In this document: one piece after another, positions 9,470 through 18,842 of the stretch | Numbering within the stretch: the stretch's first letter is position 1 | How the letters are laid out: every line of letters starts with the position of its first letter | DNA from: WTFY01 sp965205275 | GTDB taxonomy: Bacteria; Pseudomonadota; Gammaproteobacteria; UBA4575 | Assembly (NCBI GenBank): GCA_965205275.1 | Contig: OZ242168.1 | Coordinates: 1,116,001 to 1,180,000 of the forward strand | Length of the DNA stretch: 64,000 bases | Reading direction: 5' to 3' | Notes under the pieces: model-generated | Database searches by the model: none | Told to the model about the DNA's origin: nothing | Seen by the model: the letters and a program-made list of their open reading frames with translations, nothing else | Translations under genes and position numbers: made by a program

Positions 9470-9665
9470 GTGTATGCTGAAACTGCTGTTAAACGATGCA
9501 GAGCTGCCTTCAAAATCCGGCCTCCACTTGGAAAACCACTGAAGAGTTCAAACAGACAGGGTTGCAAAAGCCTGTACGGTATTGCACATCAGGAAAAATA
9601 CGATTGGTGTGCGGCCTTACCTGCTGTAAGGCCCAAGTATTGCAGCATAAAAACAAACGACCGGT
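9470..9665. other. Intergenic region between dsbC and parE with a stem-loop
   Basis: This stretch separates the dsbC stop from the small frame in front of parE. It holds a perfect 8-bp inverted repeat, GGCCTTAC and GTAAGGCC, with a 5-base loop at 9613-9633. It lies about 30 bp past the dsbC stop in the direction of dsbC transcription, so it may help end or protect that transcript. No T-run follows on either strand, so a classical intrinsic terminator is not supported. The promoter of parE and parC may lie between this hairpin and 9470, but no convincing -35/-10 pair was seen. Confidence 0.4.
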
Positions 9666-10409
9666 TCAAGGTGCCGAGTTCCCCCCTTCAGCCCTTGAGT
9701 CCAGGGTAGCCGCGAGTTCTTTTGCTGGCCGGTACCCCTGTATCAGGGTACCGTCTTCCATAAACATGGCAGGTGTGCCGGTCACACCCATTTGCTGTCC
9801 CGACAGCCATTGTGACTGCACGGGATGGTCGCAAATCGCCTCCGGCACTTGCTCACCTGCCTTGGCCCGGGTCAAGGCAGTCAATGGATCTGCGGCACAC
9901 CATACATTCGCCGCTTTCTCGTAGGAAGGCGTATCTATCCCACTGCGCGGGAACATCATGTACCGCACTGCAATTCCATAACTGTTCAGCTGATTCATTT
10001 CAGCATGCAGTTTTTGACAGTACCTGCAATCTATATCCGTAAATACAGTGAGTGCATAGCGTGGTTTCTCTGGCGAAAACACAATCATCTGTGATTCATC
10101 CAGATCTTCCAGTTGCTTTTTGCGAAAACCCCTACGCGCAGACTCGGTAAGATTTTCAACGGCTTCCAGATCCATCAGGTCACCCTGCAAGCCATAGCGC
10201 CCATCCCCCGTAATGTACAACACCTCTGCCCCGTACATGACTTCATAGAACCCCTGCACGGCAGCGGGCTGGATAGATGACGGTTCCGTGGCGGGAATCA
10301 GCTTGCCCAGGCGCTCCCTGATGGTGGCAATGTCCTCGGCCTGACCATCTGCCCAGCCAGGACCCACGCAAAAAGCCAACAACAAAATACACGCAATCAG
10401 GTTACGCAA
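9666..10409 (-). CDS. dsbC: Thiol:disulfide interchange protein, DsbC type
   Basis: DsbC is a periplasmic disulfide isomerase that reshuffles wrong disulfides and is kept reduced by DsbD. A signal peptide is visible at residues 1-20 with cleavage likely after GWA. An N-terminal dimerisation domain (roughly 21-80) precedes a thioredoxin-fold domain with the active-site CRYC (Cys128 and Cys131) and the cis-proline loop TGTPAM near residue 213. Two further cysteines, in NVWCAAD and EAICDHP, match the structural disulfide of DsbC. The length of 247 residues is typical. xerD lies 94 bp upstream on the same strand; xerD-dsbC is a common gammaproteobacterial pairing, which supports DsbC over DsbG. 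Confidence 0.93.
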   Translation of the reverse strand: MRNLIACILLLAFCVGPGWADGQAEDIATIRERLGKLIPATEPSSIQPAAVQGFYEVMYGAEVLYITGDGRYGLQGDLMDLEAVENLTESARRGFRKKQLEDLDESQMIVFSPEKPRYALTVFTDIDCRYCQKLHAEMNQLNSYGIAVRYMMFPRSGIDTPSYEKAANVWCAADPLTALTRAKAGEQVPEAICDHPVQSQWLSGQQMGVTGTPAMFMEDGTLIQGYRPAKELAATLDSRAEGGNSAP

Positions 10410-10503
10410 GATGACTCCCTGTTACTGTTTTCAAAGGTCTGCATAATACTACACATAAGACCGTATCCGGCAAAATTAATTCCACTTTCAGGATGGGTCT
10501 GCA

Positions 10504-11421
10504 TCAACCGCGCGGGTGATGTTTGCGATGCAATTCCTGAAGCCTGGCCTGGGCAACGTGCGTGTATATCTGGGTGGTGGACAGGTCACTGTGCCCCAGC
10601 AACATCTGTACAACACGCAAATCCGCACCGTGATTCAGCAGGTGTGTTGCAAAAGCATGACGCAGGGTATGGGGGGAAAGGTGTTTGGTAATGCCGACAC
10701 GCTTTGCGTGTTTTTTAACCAGGTGCCAGAATGCCTGTCGCGTCATGGCCGTACCACGATTGGTGACAAACAGGGCATCGCATTGCTGGCCGGGTTTCAG
10801 TAAATCGGCCCGGGCACTGCTTACAAATGTCGATATCCACTCATAGGCCTGCTCCCCAAACGGTATCAAACGTTCCTTGCTGCCCTTGCCCATGACACGG
10901 ATTACACCCTGATTGAGATTGACCTGATATAAAGTCAGCCCTACCAGTTCGCTGACACGCAGTCCGCATGCATACAATACCTCCAGCATGGCACGGTCCC
11001 GAACGCCATGGGCTTTCTGTACATCGGGCGCGCCCAGCAACTGTTCAATTTCTTCTTCAGTCAGGGTTCCCGGCAAAGGACGGCCCAGTTTGGGGAATTC
11101 AATCTGGGCGGAGGGGTCTTTTTGCACTGTACCTTGTCTCACCAGATAACGATAGAAGCGCCGGATGCTGGATAGAAGTCTGGCTGAAGTCCGCGGCATA
11201 CTGCCCTGTTGCACGCGATAGGAAAGATAATCCAGCACATGATCCTGATGCGCATCCGTAATACTCGTTGCAGTACGTGACAGCCAGCGCGACAGACCCA
11301 GTAAATCATTGCGGTAGGCACGCAGGGTGTTTTCACTCAGTCCATATTCCACCCACATGCTATCCAAAAATGCCTCAATGACAGACTGGTCTGCAGCAAC
11401 TGCATAGGTAGAGTCGTTCAT
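10504..11421 (-). CDS. xerD: Site-specific tyrosine recombinase XerD
   Basis: XerD, with XerC, resolves chromosome dimers at dif under FtsK control. The 305-residue protein has the SAM-like N-terminal DNA-binding domain and the C-terminal catalytic domain. The catalytic set is complete: Arg in ACGLRVSEL, Lys in GKGSKERL, HxxR in HTLRHAF, the second His in LLGHSDLS and the nucleophile Tyr in TTQIYTHV. XerD is preferred over XerC because of adjacency to dsbC, a conserved neighbourhood, and because of the HTLRHAFATHLL segment. No second recombinase, attachment site or integrated element lies nearby, so this is a core gene and not a phage or integron integrase. Confidence 0.93.
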   Translation of the reverse strand: MNDSTYAVAADQSVIEAFLDSMWVEYGLSENTLRAYRNDLLGLSRWLSRTATSITDAHQDHVLDYLSYRVQQGSMPRTSARLLSSIRRFYRYLVRQGTVQKDPSAQIEFPKLGRPLPGTLTEEEIEQLLGAPDVQKAHGVRDRAMLEVLYACGLRVSELVGLTLYQVNLNQGVIRVMGKGSKERLIPFGEQAYEWISTFVSSARADLLKPGQQCDALFVTNRGTAMTRQAFWHLVKKHAKRVGITKHLSPHTLRHAFATHLLNHGADLRVVQMLLGHSDLSTTQIYTHVAQARLQELHRKHHPRG

Positions 11422-11689
11422 GGTCTACGGTGCACCCGCCCGGATACGTGCAATCTGCGGGTGATCAGAGGGTAATAAATGTAAAGCTGTGTTGCAGGAA
11501 CGTATAAAACAGAGAGCATATGTGAGACCATTTTCAGAGCTTGAGGCTACCTGGCTTTAATCATAATCTGTTCCTGTTATTTTTGTTATTTTTATTACTT
11601 CAAACCCCTTCATACCTGTCCGGCTGTTAGAACATCAGTGTATGAATTTCACATGGTAAAATCAACTTGTGCATATTTTCAATATCCCC
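11422..11689. promoter_or_regulatory. Divergent intergenic region between xerD and the RDD gene
   Basis: These 268 bases separate two genes transcribed away from each other, so both promoters should lie here. An A+T-rich patch with short TTTTTGTTATTTTTATTA runs at about 11576-11600 is the most promoter-like part. A TAAAAT hexamer at about 11658 could be a -10 for the RDD gene, but no well-spaced -35 accompanies it. I see no gene, RNA or operator motif that I can name. Confidence 0.35.
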
Positions 11690-12118
11690 ATGAACAAGGA
11701 TCATTCATTGAGCTATCAACCTGTTTCCCTGATGCGCCGTCTCGCTGCGATGCTGTATGATTTTCTGTTACTGGTCACTCTCCTATTTTTTGCATCGTTC
11801 ATTATCGTGATCCCGCTCAATATTCACCCTGGACATCCCTTGTTCATCGTCTACCAGGGATACCTGATCATGCTTTCATTCATTTTCTATGCATGGTGCT
11901 GGACGCATGGCGGTCAGACGCTTGGAATGAAGACCTGGAAATTCAAGATTACCTGTGTGGATGGTTCTGCAGTAAGCTGGGAAGCAGCATTGATACGCTT
12001 CATGGTTGCCATTGTCTCCTGGGTGCCATGCGGCCTGGGGTACCTCTGGGCAGTGTTCGATTCAGAATATCGCGCCTGGCACGACATGGCTTCCGGAACC
12101 AGGCTGACCCGTATTTAG
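11690..12118 (+). CDS. RDD family integral membrane protein
   Basis: The 142-residue product belongs to the RDD family of small membrane proteins of largely unknown function. It opens with the MRRLAAMLYD segment in which the conserved Arg and Asp that name the family occur at the start of the first membrane helix. Three hydrophobic helices follow: about residues 22-45, 52-70 and 98-120. The motif GGQTLGMKTWK near residue 75 is typical. I chose the ATG at 11690; a GTG seven codons upstream is the alternative. The last four bases overlap the end of lptG on the other strand. An RDD gene next to lptG is common in gammaproteobacteria, but a functional link to LPS export has not been established. 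Confidence 0.85.
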   Translation: MNKDHSLSYQPVSLMRRLAAMLYDFLLLVTLLFFASFIIVIPLNIHPGHPLFIVYQGYLIMLSFIFYAWCWTHGGQTLGMKTWKFKITCVDGSAVSWEAALIRFMVAIVSWVPCGLGYLWAVFDSEYRAWHDMASGTRLTRI

Positions 12119-13194
12119 ATCCAGGCCATTTTCCGGTACGCTATCAAGGCAATACCAACCACCAGCAAGACAGGAGCGAATGCCCCCAGGAGTGGCGGCA
12201 CGCCGTACACAACACTGACATTGCCCAGCATTCGGCTCAAAAGATTAAATACCACCGCAATGCCTATGCCCAGTGCCATGCGCTGGCCCAGCCCCCCGAT
12301 TCGCACTGGACGAAACACAAATGGAACCGCCAGCAACAGCATGGCAAGTCCTGACAGCGGCACAGCAAACCGATTGAAATATGCAAGCTGATAGCGTTGC
12401 GAATTAAGTCCGTTGGCATTCAGGTAATCAATGTATACCCTGAGCTTTCTGGCTGACATATGCTCCGGCTTTACACTGACCACATTAAAAAGCTCGGGCG
12501 TAATCAGGTGCTGCCAGTACTCCTCAGCTGCATCAGCGGTCTGCACACCATGCTCTGTAATCAGGCTGTGCCGGACCTGCGACAACTTCCAGATTCCATT
12601 TTCATAAACCGCTGTTTTGGCAAAACTGACCCGTTTTAACCGGTAGTGCTCATCCATCTCATATACCCAGACGTCTGTCATGCGGTAGTCCGTAAAAATC
12701 TGTTTTACATTGACGAAACGATTGCCATCACGTGCCCACAAACCGTGGCGGGATCGTATGGAAATTTTATGCATGTCACCGGTCTTGTCTAAACTGCGCA
12801 TATACCCTTCAGTTGTGGGTGCCACAGACTCCCCTACCCCCATGCTGATCATGACAAGTACCGCCCCGACTGCCAGCACGGACCAGAGAATTCGTAATCT
12901 GCTGATTCCTACTGAACGAAGTGCCTCCAGCTCATTGCGGGCAGCCAGATTGCCAAGACCCATCAATGTACCTAACAGCAAGGCTGTGGGCATCAGGTCA
13001 TACAGGCGCTGCGGCATCCCCAGCAGCAACTTCAGCATGACATGTCGAACGGTAAAACCACGTTTGCCGATGGATTCCAGATCATTGATTAAATCAATGG
13101 TTGAATCGACTGAGAAAAGGATGGCAAAGGCCAGCAGCGTGCTGATAAAAACAGTTCTGGCCAGATACCAGTCGAACTGTTTGATCCGGTTCAT
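12115..13194 (-). CDS. lptG: LPS export ABC transporter permease LptG
   Basis: LptG is one of the two membrane permeases of the LptB2FG complex, which extracts lipopolysaccharide from the inner membrane and pushes it along the Lpt bridge. The 359 residues show the YjgP/YjgQ pattern: three N-terminal helices (about 12-35, 60-80, 97-120), a periplasmic beta-jellyroll-like domain (about 130-265) and three C-terminal helices. lptF lies 3 bp upstream in the same direction. The ATPase gene lptB and the periplasmic lptA and lptC genes are not in this window, as is usual. The 3' end overlaps the RDD gene by 4 bp tail to tail. Confidence 0.94.
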   Translation of the reverse strand: MNRIKQFDWYLARTVFISTLLAFAILFSVDSTIDLINDLESIGKRGFTVRHVMLKLLLGMPQRLYDLMPTALLLGTLMGLGNLAARNELEALRSVGISRLRILWSVLAVGAVLVMISMGVGESVAPTTEGYMRSLDKTGDMHKISIRSRHGLWARDGNRFVNVKQIFTDYRMTDVWVYEMDEHYRLKRVSFAKTAVYENGIWKLSQVRHSLITEHGVQTADAAEEYWQHLITPELFNVVSVKPEHMSARKLRVYIDYLNANGLNSQRYQLAYFNRFAVPLSGLAMLLLAVPFVFRPVRIGGLGQRMALGIGIAVVFNLLSRMLGNVSVVYGVPPLLGAFAPVLLVVGIALIAYRKMAWI

Positions 13195-13197
13195 GAC

Positions 13198-14265
13198 TTA
13201 TACTGCCAGACGCTGTTTCAAAAACAGGATACCTATCAAAGCAGCAAGCACCGCATGAACAGCAAACAAACCGGGTACAACAGGCAACCTGCTGTCTGTC
13301 ACCCATATCTCGGCCAGTATCAGTAAATTTGAGTAAACAAGGTAGATCACAATTGCCAGACCCAGCTTGGCAAATCGCCCCTGACGCGGCCGGACTACAC
13401 TCAATGGAAACGCCAGCAAAACCAGCAGCACTGCAGCAACCGGCGTGGACAGGCGCCATTGCAATTCGGCATAGTCCATGGTTCTGCCTGATCGAATCAA
13501 ATCAAAGGCGGTCATAAATTCAGGTTTGTATCTGTCCATAGCAACATCCAGTTCAGGTATACGTACTGCATGCTGGTCAAATGACAATACCGTAAACCCG
13601 CCTTCTCCCGGCAGTCCTTCGTAGCGCTGACCCTGGCTCAGAATCAGGGATTTTCCTCCAAGTTCAGGTAAATTAGCCTGTTGTACGGTGTGTGCGGTTT
13701 CGATTGCGACTTTTCCCTTGCGCCGGTCATAGATAAAGATATTGTTTGCACTAGCGGATTTCCGGTTTGTACCTTCAACGAAGACTACCCAGTCTCCTTG
13801 CCGGGCTTCGATAAACTGGCCGGGTACTAGTCCAAAAACACTGGCTTGTTCCCTGGCCTCAAGCTTGATGGTTGCCATCTGCTGCACCAGGCTGGGCGCC
13901 AAAAATATTGACGCATAACATAATACGGCAATAACCGGCAGGACAAACAGGGCTGCATACCTTAGCAGTTCCGGCAGGCTTATGCCGTTGGCTTTAATCG
14001 CATAGATCTCACTGTCCCGATATAAACGACCCATCACCAGCATGACCGTAATGAATAATGCAAAAGGAACCAGTAGCACCGCAGAATTCAGGACCCCCAG
14101 ACCCAGCATTGACAGGACCGCGTCTGATGGCAGCTTTCCGTCCATCACTTTTGTCAGCAAGGAAATAAATGATTTGCTGACAATCACTGTGAGCAAAATG
14201 GTGCTTACCGCAACAAAAGTCAGGGCAAGTTCTCGGGAAAAATAACGATTCAGTGCTGAAAACAC
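13198..14265 (-). CDS. lptF: LPS export ABC transporter permease LptF
   Basis: LptF is the partner permease of LptG in the LptB2FGC lipopolysaccharide extractor of the inner membrane. The 355-residue protein starts YFSRELALTF, a typical LptF opening, and has the same layout of three helices, a periplasmic domain (about 130-260) and three helices ending in FLKQRLAV. It is first in the two-gene lptF-lptG operon and faces away from pepA across 99 bp, which is the standard gammaproteobacterial arrangement. The promoter must lie in that short gap. Confidence 0.95.
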   Translation of the reverse strand: MFSALNRYFSRELALTFVAVSTILLTVIVSKSFISLLTKVMDGKLPSDAVLSMLGLGVLNSAVLLVPFALFITVMLVMGRLYRDSEIYAIKANGISLPELLRYAALFVLPVIAVLCYASIFLAPSLVQQMATIKLEAREQASVFGLVPGQFIEARQGDWVVFVEGTNRKSASANNIFIYDRRKGKVAIETAHTVQQANLPELGGKSLILSQGQRYEGLPGEGGFTVLSFDQHAVRIPELDVAMDRYKPEFMTAFDLIRSGRTMDYAELQWRLSTPVAAVLLVLLAFPLSVVRPRQGRFAKLGLAIVIYLVYSNLLILAEIWVTDSRLPVVPGLFAVHAVLAALIGILFLKQRLAV

Positions 14266-14364
14266 GTATTTGCCCTGAATTCAGGAATATCCGATATGCA
14301 GGTTACAATCCGCATGGTTTTAGTAATAATGAGATAAACACCTACCCAAGTATAAGGGAGATCC
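14266..14364. promoter_or_regulatory. Divergent promoter region lptF / pepA
   Basis: This 99-bp gap carries the start signals of both lptF (minus) and pepA (plus). On the plus strand a ribosome-binding sequence AAGGGAGA stands just before the pepA ATG, and TAATAATGAGA about 40 bp upstream could contain a -10 element. No operator is evident. Confidence 0.45.
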
Positions 14365-15864
14365 ATGGATTACATCGTTAAAACTGCACCTATAGAGAAA
14401 GAAACGGCCGATTGCGTCATTGTAGGGGTGTTCAAGCCCAGACAACTCAGCGACTCAGCAAAAAAACTTGACACACTCTACCAGGGCACTCTCACAAAGG
14501 CCTGCCAGCGTGGCGCCGTAGACGCAAACCTGGGCCGAGTCACGACCTTGCATGATTCAAGTCGCAGCAGGCATGCACACATTATCGTTGCAGGCTGTGG
14601 AGAACAGGATCACTTCACAATCAATGCCTTTCAGCGCGTCCTGTCTGCTGCTGTGTCAGAGGCAAAAAAATGCAATGCCGGAAGCGTGATCAATAGCCTG
14701 ATCGGGATGCCAGTAAAAAATGCAGATTTGCTGATTCGGGTACAGGCAAGTGTAGTTGCTACAGAAGGGTCCTTTTACCGCTATACGCAAACCAAGCCCA
14801 AGGCTGCTAAAAGCAGTGACTCTGTGAAAAAAATGAAGTTTCTGGCCAAGCAGGCGGGTGAAGCCCGCGAAATCAGAAAAGGCAAGAAATTTGGCAAGGC
14901 CATCGCAGGCGGCATGGGACTTGCCAGAGACCTGGGCAACCTTCCTGGAAACATCTGTACACCAGCCTATCTCGCCGAGCAGGCCAAAGCCATGAAAAAA
15001 GAGCATCCGGGACTACGGGTCACGGTAGCGGAAGAGGCACAAATGAGAAAACTGGGCATGGGTGCCCTGCTTTCGGTAACCAGTGGAAGCGTACAGCCAG
15101 CAAAACTGGTGAGCCTGGAATACAAAGGCGGCAAACCCGGTCAGCGCCCGGTGGTACTGGTGGGCAAAGGCATCACATTTGATACAGGTGGAATTTCACT
15201 GAAGCCCGGCAGCGCTATGGATGAAATGAAATTTGATATGTGCGGAGCGGGCAGTGTGCTGGGAACAATCAAGGCATGTTGCATGCTGGATATCCCATTG
15301 AATGTAGTGGGGGTCATTGCATGTGCTGAAAACATGCCAGGCGGCAGGGCCACCCGGCCGGGCGATGTAGTAACCACAATGTCCGGGCAGACAGTAGAAA
15401 TCCTGAATACGGATGCCGAGGGCCGTCTGGTACTGTGCGATGCGCTCACTTATGCCGAAAAATTCAAGCCGGATGCCGTGATTGACATTGCAACCTTGAC
15501 CGGAGCCTGCGTGGTGGCGCTGGGCCATGTTCCATCAGGTCTCATGTCCAATGATGAGCCTCTGGTCAGCGATTTGCTTGAAGCAGGCAAGCGTACCGGA
15601 GACCGCACCTGGCAACTGCCGCTGTGGGAAGATTATCAATCCCAGCTGGACAGTAACTTTGCCGATATGGCCAATATCGGAGGGCGCTGGGCAGGCACGA
15701 TTACCGCTGCGTGCTTTCTTTCCAAGTTCACTGAAAAATATCGCTGGGCGCACCTGGATATTGCAGGGGTCGCCTGGCACAGCCAGGGAAAACAAAAAGG
15801 AGCCACTGGCAGGCCGGTACCCCTGCTGACACAGTTCTTACTGCAACAGGCCTTCGGGTCTTAG
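14365..15864 (+). CDS. pepA: Leucyl aminopeptidase (M17), cytosol aminopeptidase
   Basis: PepA is a hexameric, two-metal aminopeptidase of family M17 that removes N-terminal residues from peptides; in E. coli it also acts as a DNA-binding protein in carAB control and Xer recombination at plasmid sites. The catalytic domain holds the metal and substrate motifs GKGITFDTGG (about residue 270) and the family signature NTDAEGRLVL (about 350). The length of 499 is normal. A strong ribosome-binding site AAGGGAG precedes the ATG. pepA is usually followed by holC and then valS; here valS follows directly with no holC. Confidence 0.95.
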   Translation: MDYIVKTAPIEKETADCVIVGVFKPRQLSDSAKKLDTLYQGTLTKACQRGAVDANLGRVTTLHDSSRSRHAHIIVAGCGEQDHFTINAFQRVLSAAVSEAKKCNAGSVINSLIGMPVKNADLLIRVQASVVATEGSFYRYTQTKPKAAKSSDSVKKMKFLAKQAGEAREIRKGKKFGKAIAGGMGLARDLGNLPGNICTPAYLAEQAKAMKKEHPGLRVTVAEEAQMRKLGMGALLSVTSGSVQPAKLVSLEYKGGKPGQRPVVLVGKGITFDTGGISLKPGSAMDEMKFDMCGAGSVLGTIKACCMLDIPLNVVGVIACAENMPGGRATRPGDVVTTMSGQTVEILNTDAEGRLVLCDALTYAEKFKPDAVIDIATLTGACVVALGHVPSGLMSNDEPLVSDLLEAGKRTGDRTWQLPLWEDYQSQLDSNFADMANIGGRWAGTITAACFLSKFTEKYRWAHLDIAGVAWHSQGKQKGATGRPVPLLTQFLLQQAFGS

Positions 15865-16076
15865 CGCTGAGGCCCAGTGCCGGTCTTCCGGTTATGCAGA
15901 TGAATGACCGGCAATACTGTCCGGTCACTGCCTGATACTACAGACCATGGGACCTGGGACCGGGTACAGTCTGGGCGGCACTGCACAGAGCTTGCATGTG
16001 CCTGCTGGATCACTGCATCATACGCGCCCATGGAATTTCCATTGAGAATTTGGCATCCAGAAACAAAAACCCTGTC
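15865..16076. other. pepA-valS intergenic region with inverted repeat
   Basis: These 212 bases lie where holC (DNA polymerase III chi subunit) is often found, but no chi-like reading frame is present on the plus strand. A perfect inverted repeat TGACCGG / CCGGTCA with a 9-base loop lies at 15905-15927 and may act on the pepA transcript. No T-run follows, so it is not a clear intrinsic terminator. The valS promoter should also be here, but I cannot define it. Confidence 0.4.
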
Positions 16077-18842
16077 ATGAAAAAAACCTACCAGCCCGCA
16101 GACATTGAACAAAAATGGTATCAGTACTGGAAAAGCAATCATCATTTTGCCCCCTGCGGAACAGGCAATCCTCCCTACTGCATCATGATCCCCCCGCCCA
16201 ATGTAACCGGTACCCTGCACATGGGACATGCCTTTAACAACACCCTGATGGATTGCCTGACACGCTACCATCGCATGTCAGGTTTTAACACACTCTGGCA
16301 ACCGGGGACAGATCATGCCGGCATTGCTACACAAATGGTGGTAGAGCGGCAACTTAATGCACAGGGGCATACGCGTCATGATCTGGGCAGAGAAAAATTT
16401 GTCGAGAAGATCTGGGATTGGAAAGAGCACTCCGGGAGAACCATCTGCCGCCAGCTGGAGCGTATAGGCTCGTCTTTAGACTGGTCACGCGAACGGTTCA
16501 CCATGGATGAAAGCCTGTCGGAAGCCGTGAAACAGGTATTTGTGCGCCTGTACGATGAAGGTCTCATTTATCGCGGCAAACGCCTGGTCAACTGGGATCC
16601 TGAATTACACACTGCCGTTTCTGATCTGGAAGTCATCTCTGAAGAGGAAAACGGGCACATGTGGCACATACGTTATCCCTATGCACAGGGCGAGGGCCAT
16701 GTAATCGTTGCAACCACCCGACCGGAAACCCTGCTGGGGGACACTGCAGTGGCCGTACACCCGGAAGATGAACGTTATCAGGCCATCATCGGTAAAACGG
16801 TAAACCTGCCTCTGACAGATCGGGAAATTCCAGTGATTGCGGATGAATATGTTGACCCCGGGTTTGGTTCCGGTTGCGTCAAAATTACCCCTGCACATGA
16901 TTTCAACGACTATGAAATGGGACTGCGTCATGGCCTTGAGCAGATCAATATTTTCACCGCAGATGCAAGAATCAATCACAATGCCCCCGATACGTATCAA
17001 GGTATGGACCGTTTTAAGGCACGCGAGAAAATCATTGAGGATCTGGAGGCGCAGGGGCTGCTTGAGGCGATCCAAAAACACAAGCTGGTGATACCCCGTG
17101 GCGACCGTTCCGGCGCTATTGTCGAGCCCTATCTCACGAGCCAATGGTACGTAAGGATTCAGCCCCTGGCAGAGCCTGCTATCAAGGCCGTCGAAAACGG
17201 TAGCGTCCAGTTTGTTCCAAAGAACTGGAGCAAGACCTACTTTGAATGGATGCACAACATCCAGGACTGGTGCATCAGCCGCCAGCTGTGGTGGGGACAT
17301 CGCATTCCTGCCTGGTATGACCCCGAAGGGAATATTTATGTTGCTAAGGACGAAGCCGCTGCACGCAAAAAATATAATCTTGATACTGACGTGACCCTTA
17401 CTCAGGATGAAGATGTGCTGGACACCTGGTTTTCTTCTGCATTGTGGCCCTTTTCAACACTGGGCTGGCCCGAACAGACCGATGCGTTAAAAACCTTTTA
17501 CCCGACCTCAGTTTTAATTACAGGTTTTGACATCATTTTTTTCTGGGTAGCACGCATGATCATGATGGGTTTGAAGTTCATGGACGATGTTCCATTTCAC
17601 AAAGTGTATGTCCACGGCCTGGTGCGTGATGTCAATGGCCAGAAAATGTCAAAATCCAAAGGCAATGTTCTGGACCCCATCGATATTATCGACGGGATCG
17701 GTCTTGAGGAACTGATACAAAAACGCACCACCGGACTCATGCAACCGGAAATGGCACCCGAAATTGAAAAAGCTACTCGCAAGGAGTACCCGAACGGCAT
17801 CAAGGCCTATGGCACCGATGCCTTGCGGTTTTCCTTCGCTGCACAGGCCACATTCGGGCGCGATATCAAGTTCCACTTGAATCGCATCGAAGGGTACCGC
17901 AATTTTTGCAACAAGCTGTGGAATGCAGCGCGCTTTGTACTCATGATTACGGAAGAAAAAACCATTGCCACGCAGATTGATACACAGCAGCTCACCCTGG
18001 CAGACCGCTGGATTCTTCATCTGCAGCAACAAGTGATTGATCACACTCACAGGCATCTGAAAAATTACCGCTTTGATCTGGCTGCACAAGCCTTGTACAA
18101 CTTTGTCTGGCATGAGTTTTGCGACTGGTATATAGAACTGTGCAAACCGGTTTTGTTTAGGGAGGATACCGGTCAACGCATCAAGCAGAATACACGCCGT
18201 ACCCTGCTGGAAGTTCTGGACACGTCATTACGGTTACTGCATCCAGTTATTCCTTTTATCACCGAAGAAATATGGCAACTCATTATCCACCGGATGCAAA
18301 TCACGGGAGAAAGCATCTCGTTACAACCCTTCCCGCGCAGCAACCCCGACTATGCAGACACTGAAAGCCTGCAAAAAATGGAGTGGTCCAAAGAGTTTAT
18401 CAATGGTGTACGCAAGGTTCGTGCCGACATGGATATCTCTCCGGGTAAGCTATTGCCTGTGCTGATTCAAAACTGGTCTGTACAGGATCAGGAGTATTTT
18501 AAAAACAGCCGTCTGTATATTTACGAACTTGCTGCACTGGAAAATGTCCAGTGGATGGAAGATGAAACTGTGCCGGAGTCTGCCATGGCATTGGCAGGAA
18601 AAATGAAAATTCTCATTCCACTTGCAGGACTGATTGATAAAGATGCGGAATGTGCAAGACTGCAAAAAGAAATCAAAAAACTGGAATTGGGTCTGGAAAA
18701 AATCCAGACCAGACTGGATAATCCGGATTTCAGAAATAAAGCACCCAAGGAGATTGTAGACCGGGAGATCACGCATCTTGGTACCACGCATGCTGCTCTG
18801 CAACAACTGAAAGAACAGTTGGTAAAAGTCCAAGGTGTCTGA
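16077..18842 (+). CDS. valS: Valyl-tRNA synthetase
   Basis: ValS charges tRNA-Val and edits misactivated threonine. The 921-residue protein is a class I synthetase with PPPNVTGTLHMGHA (the HIGH-type motif, about residue 40) and GQKMSKSKGNV (the KMSKS motif, about 520). The inserted editing domain spans about 190-400 and contains TTRPETLLGDTAVAVHP. The C-terminus ends in a coiled coil rich in Lys and Glu (about 860-920), typical of ValS. I chose the ATG at 16077, which gives the usual KKTYQP start; the frame opens earlier but those residues are not conserved. Confidence 0.97.
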   Translation: MKKTYQPADIEQKWYQYWKSNHHFAPCGTGNPPYCIMIPPPNVTGTLHMGHAFNNTLMDCLTRYHRMSGFNTLWQPGTDHAGIATQMVVERQLNAQGHTRHDLGREKFVEKIWDWKEHSGRTICRQLERIGSSLDWSRERFTMDESLSEAVKQVFVRLYDEGLIYRGKRLVNWDPELHTAVSDLEVISEEENGHMWHIRYPYAQGEGHVIVATTRPETLLGDTAVAVHPEDERYQAIIGKTVNLPLTDREIPVIADEYVDPGFGSGCVKITPAHDFNDYEMGLRHGLEQINIFTADARINHNAPDTYQGMDRFKAREKIIEDLEAQGLLEAIQKHKLVIPRGDRSGAIVEPYLTSQWYVRIQPLAEPAIKAVENGSVQFVPKNWSKTYFEWMHNIQDWCISRQLWWGHRIPAWYDPEGNIYVAKDEAAARKKYNLDTDVTLTQDEDVLDTWFSSALWPFSTLGWPEQTDALKTFYPTSVLITGFDIIFFWVARMIMMGLKFMDDVPFHKVYVHGLVRDVNGQKMSKSKGNVLDPIDIIDGIGLEELIQKRTTGLMQPEMAPEIEKATRKEYPNGIKAYGTDALRFSFAAQATFGRDIKFHLNRIEGYRNFCNKLWNAARFVLMITEEKTIATQIDTQQLTLADRWILHLQQQVIDHTHRHLKNYRFDLAAQALYNFVWHEFCDWYIELCKPVLFREDTGQRIKQNTRRTLLEVLDTSLRLLHPVIPFITEEIWQLIIHRMQITGESISLQPFPRSNPDYADTESLQKMEWSKEFINGVRKVRADMDISPGKLLPVLIQNWSVQDQEYFKNSRLYIYELAALENVQWMEDETVPESAMALAGKMKILIPLAGLIDKDAECARLQKEIKKLELGLEKIQTRLDNPDFRNKAPKEIVDREITHLGTTHAALQQLKEQLVKVQGV

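Noticed and set aside
9613..9633. Intrinsic terminator after dsbC
   Set aside because: The hairpin is perfect but no T-run follows on either strand; it is reported only as a stem-loop.
10504..11421. Phage or integron integrase
   Set aside because: It is a complete XerD with the usual dsbC neighbour and no element around it.
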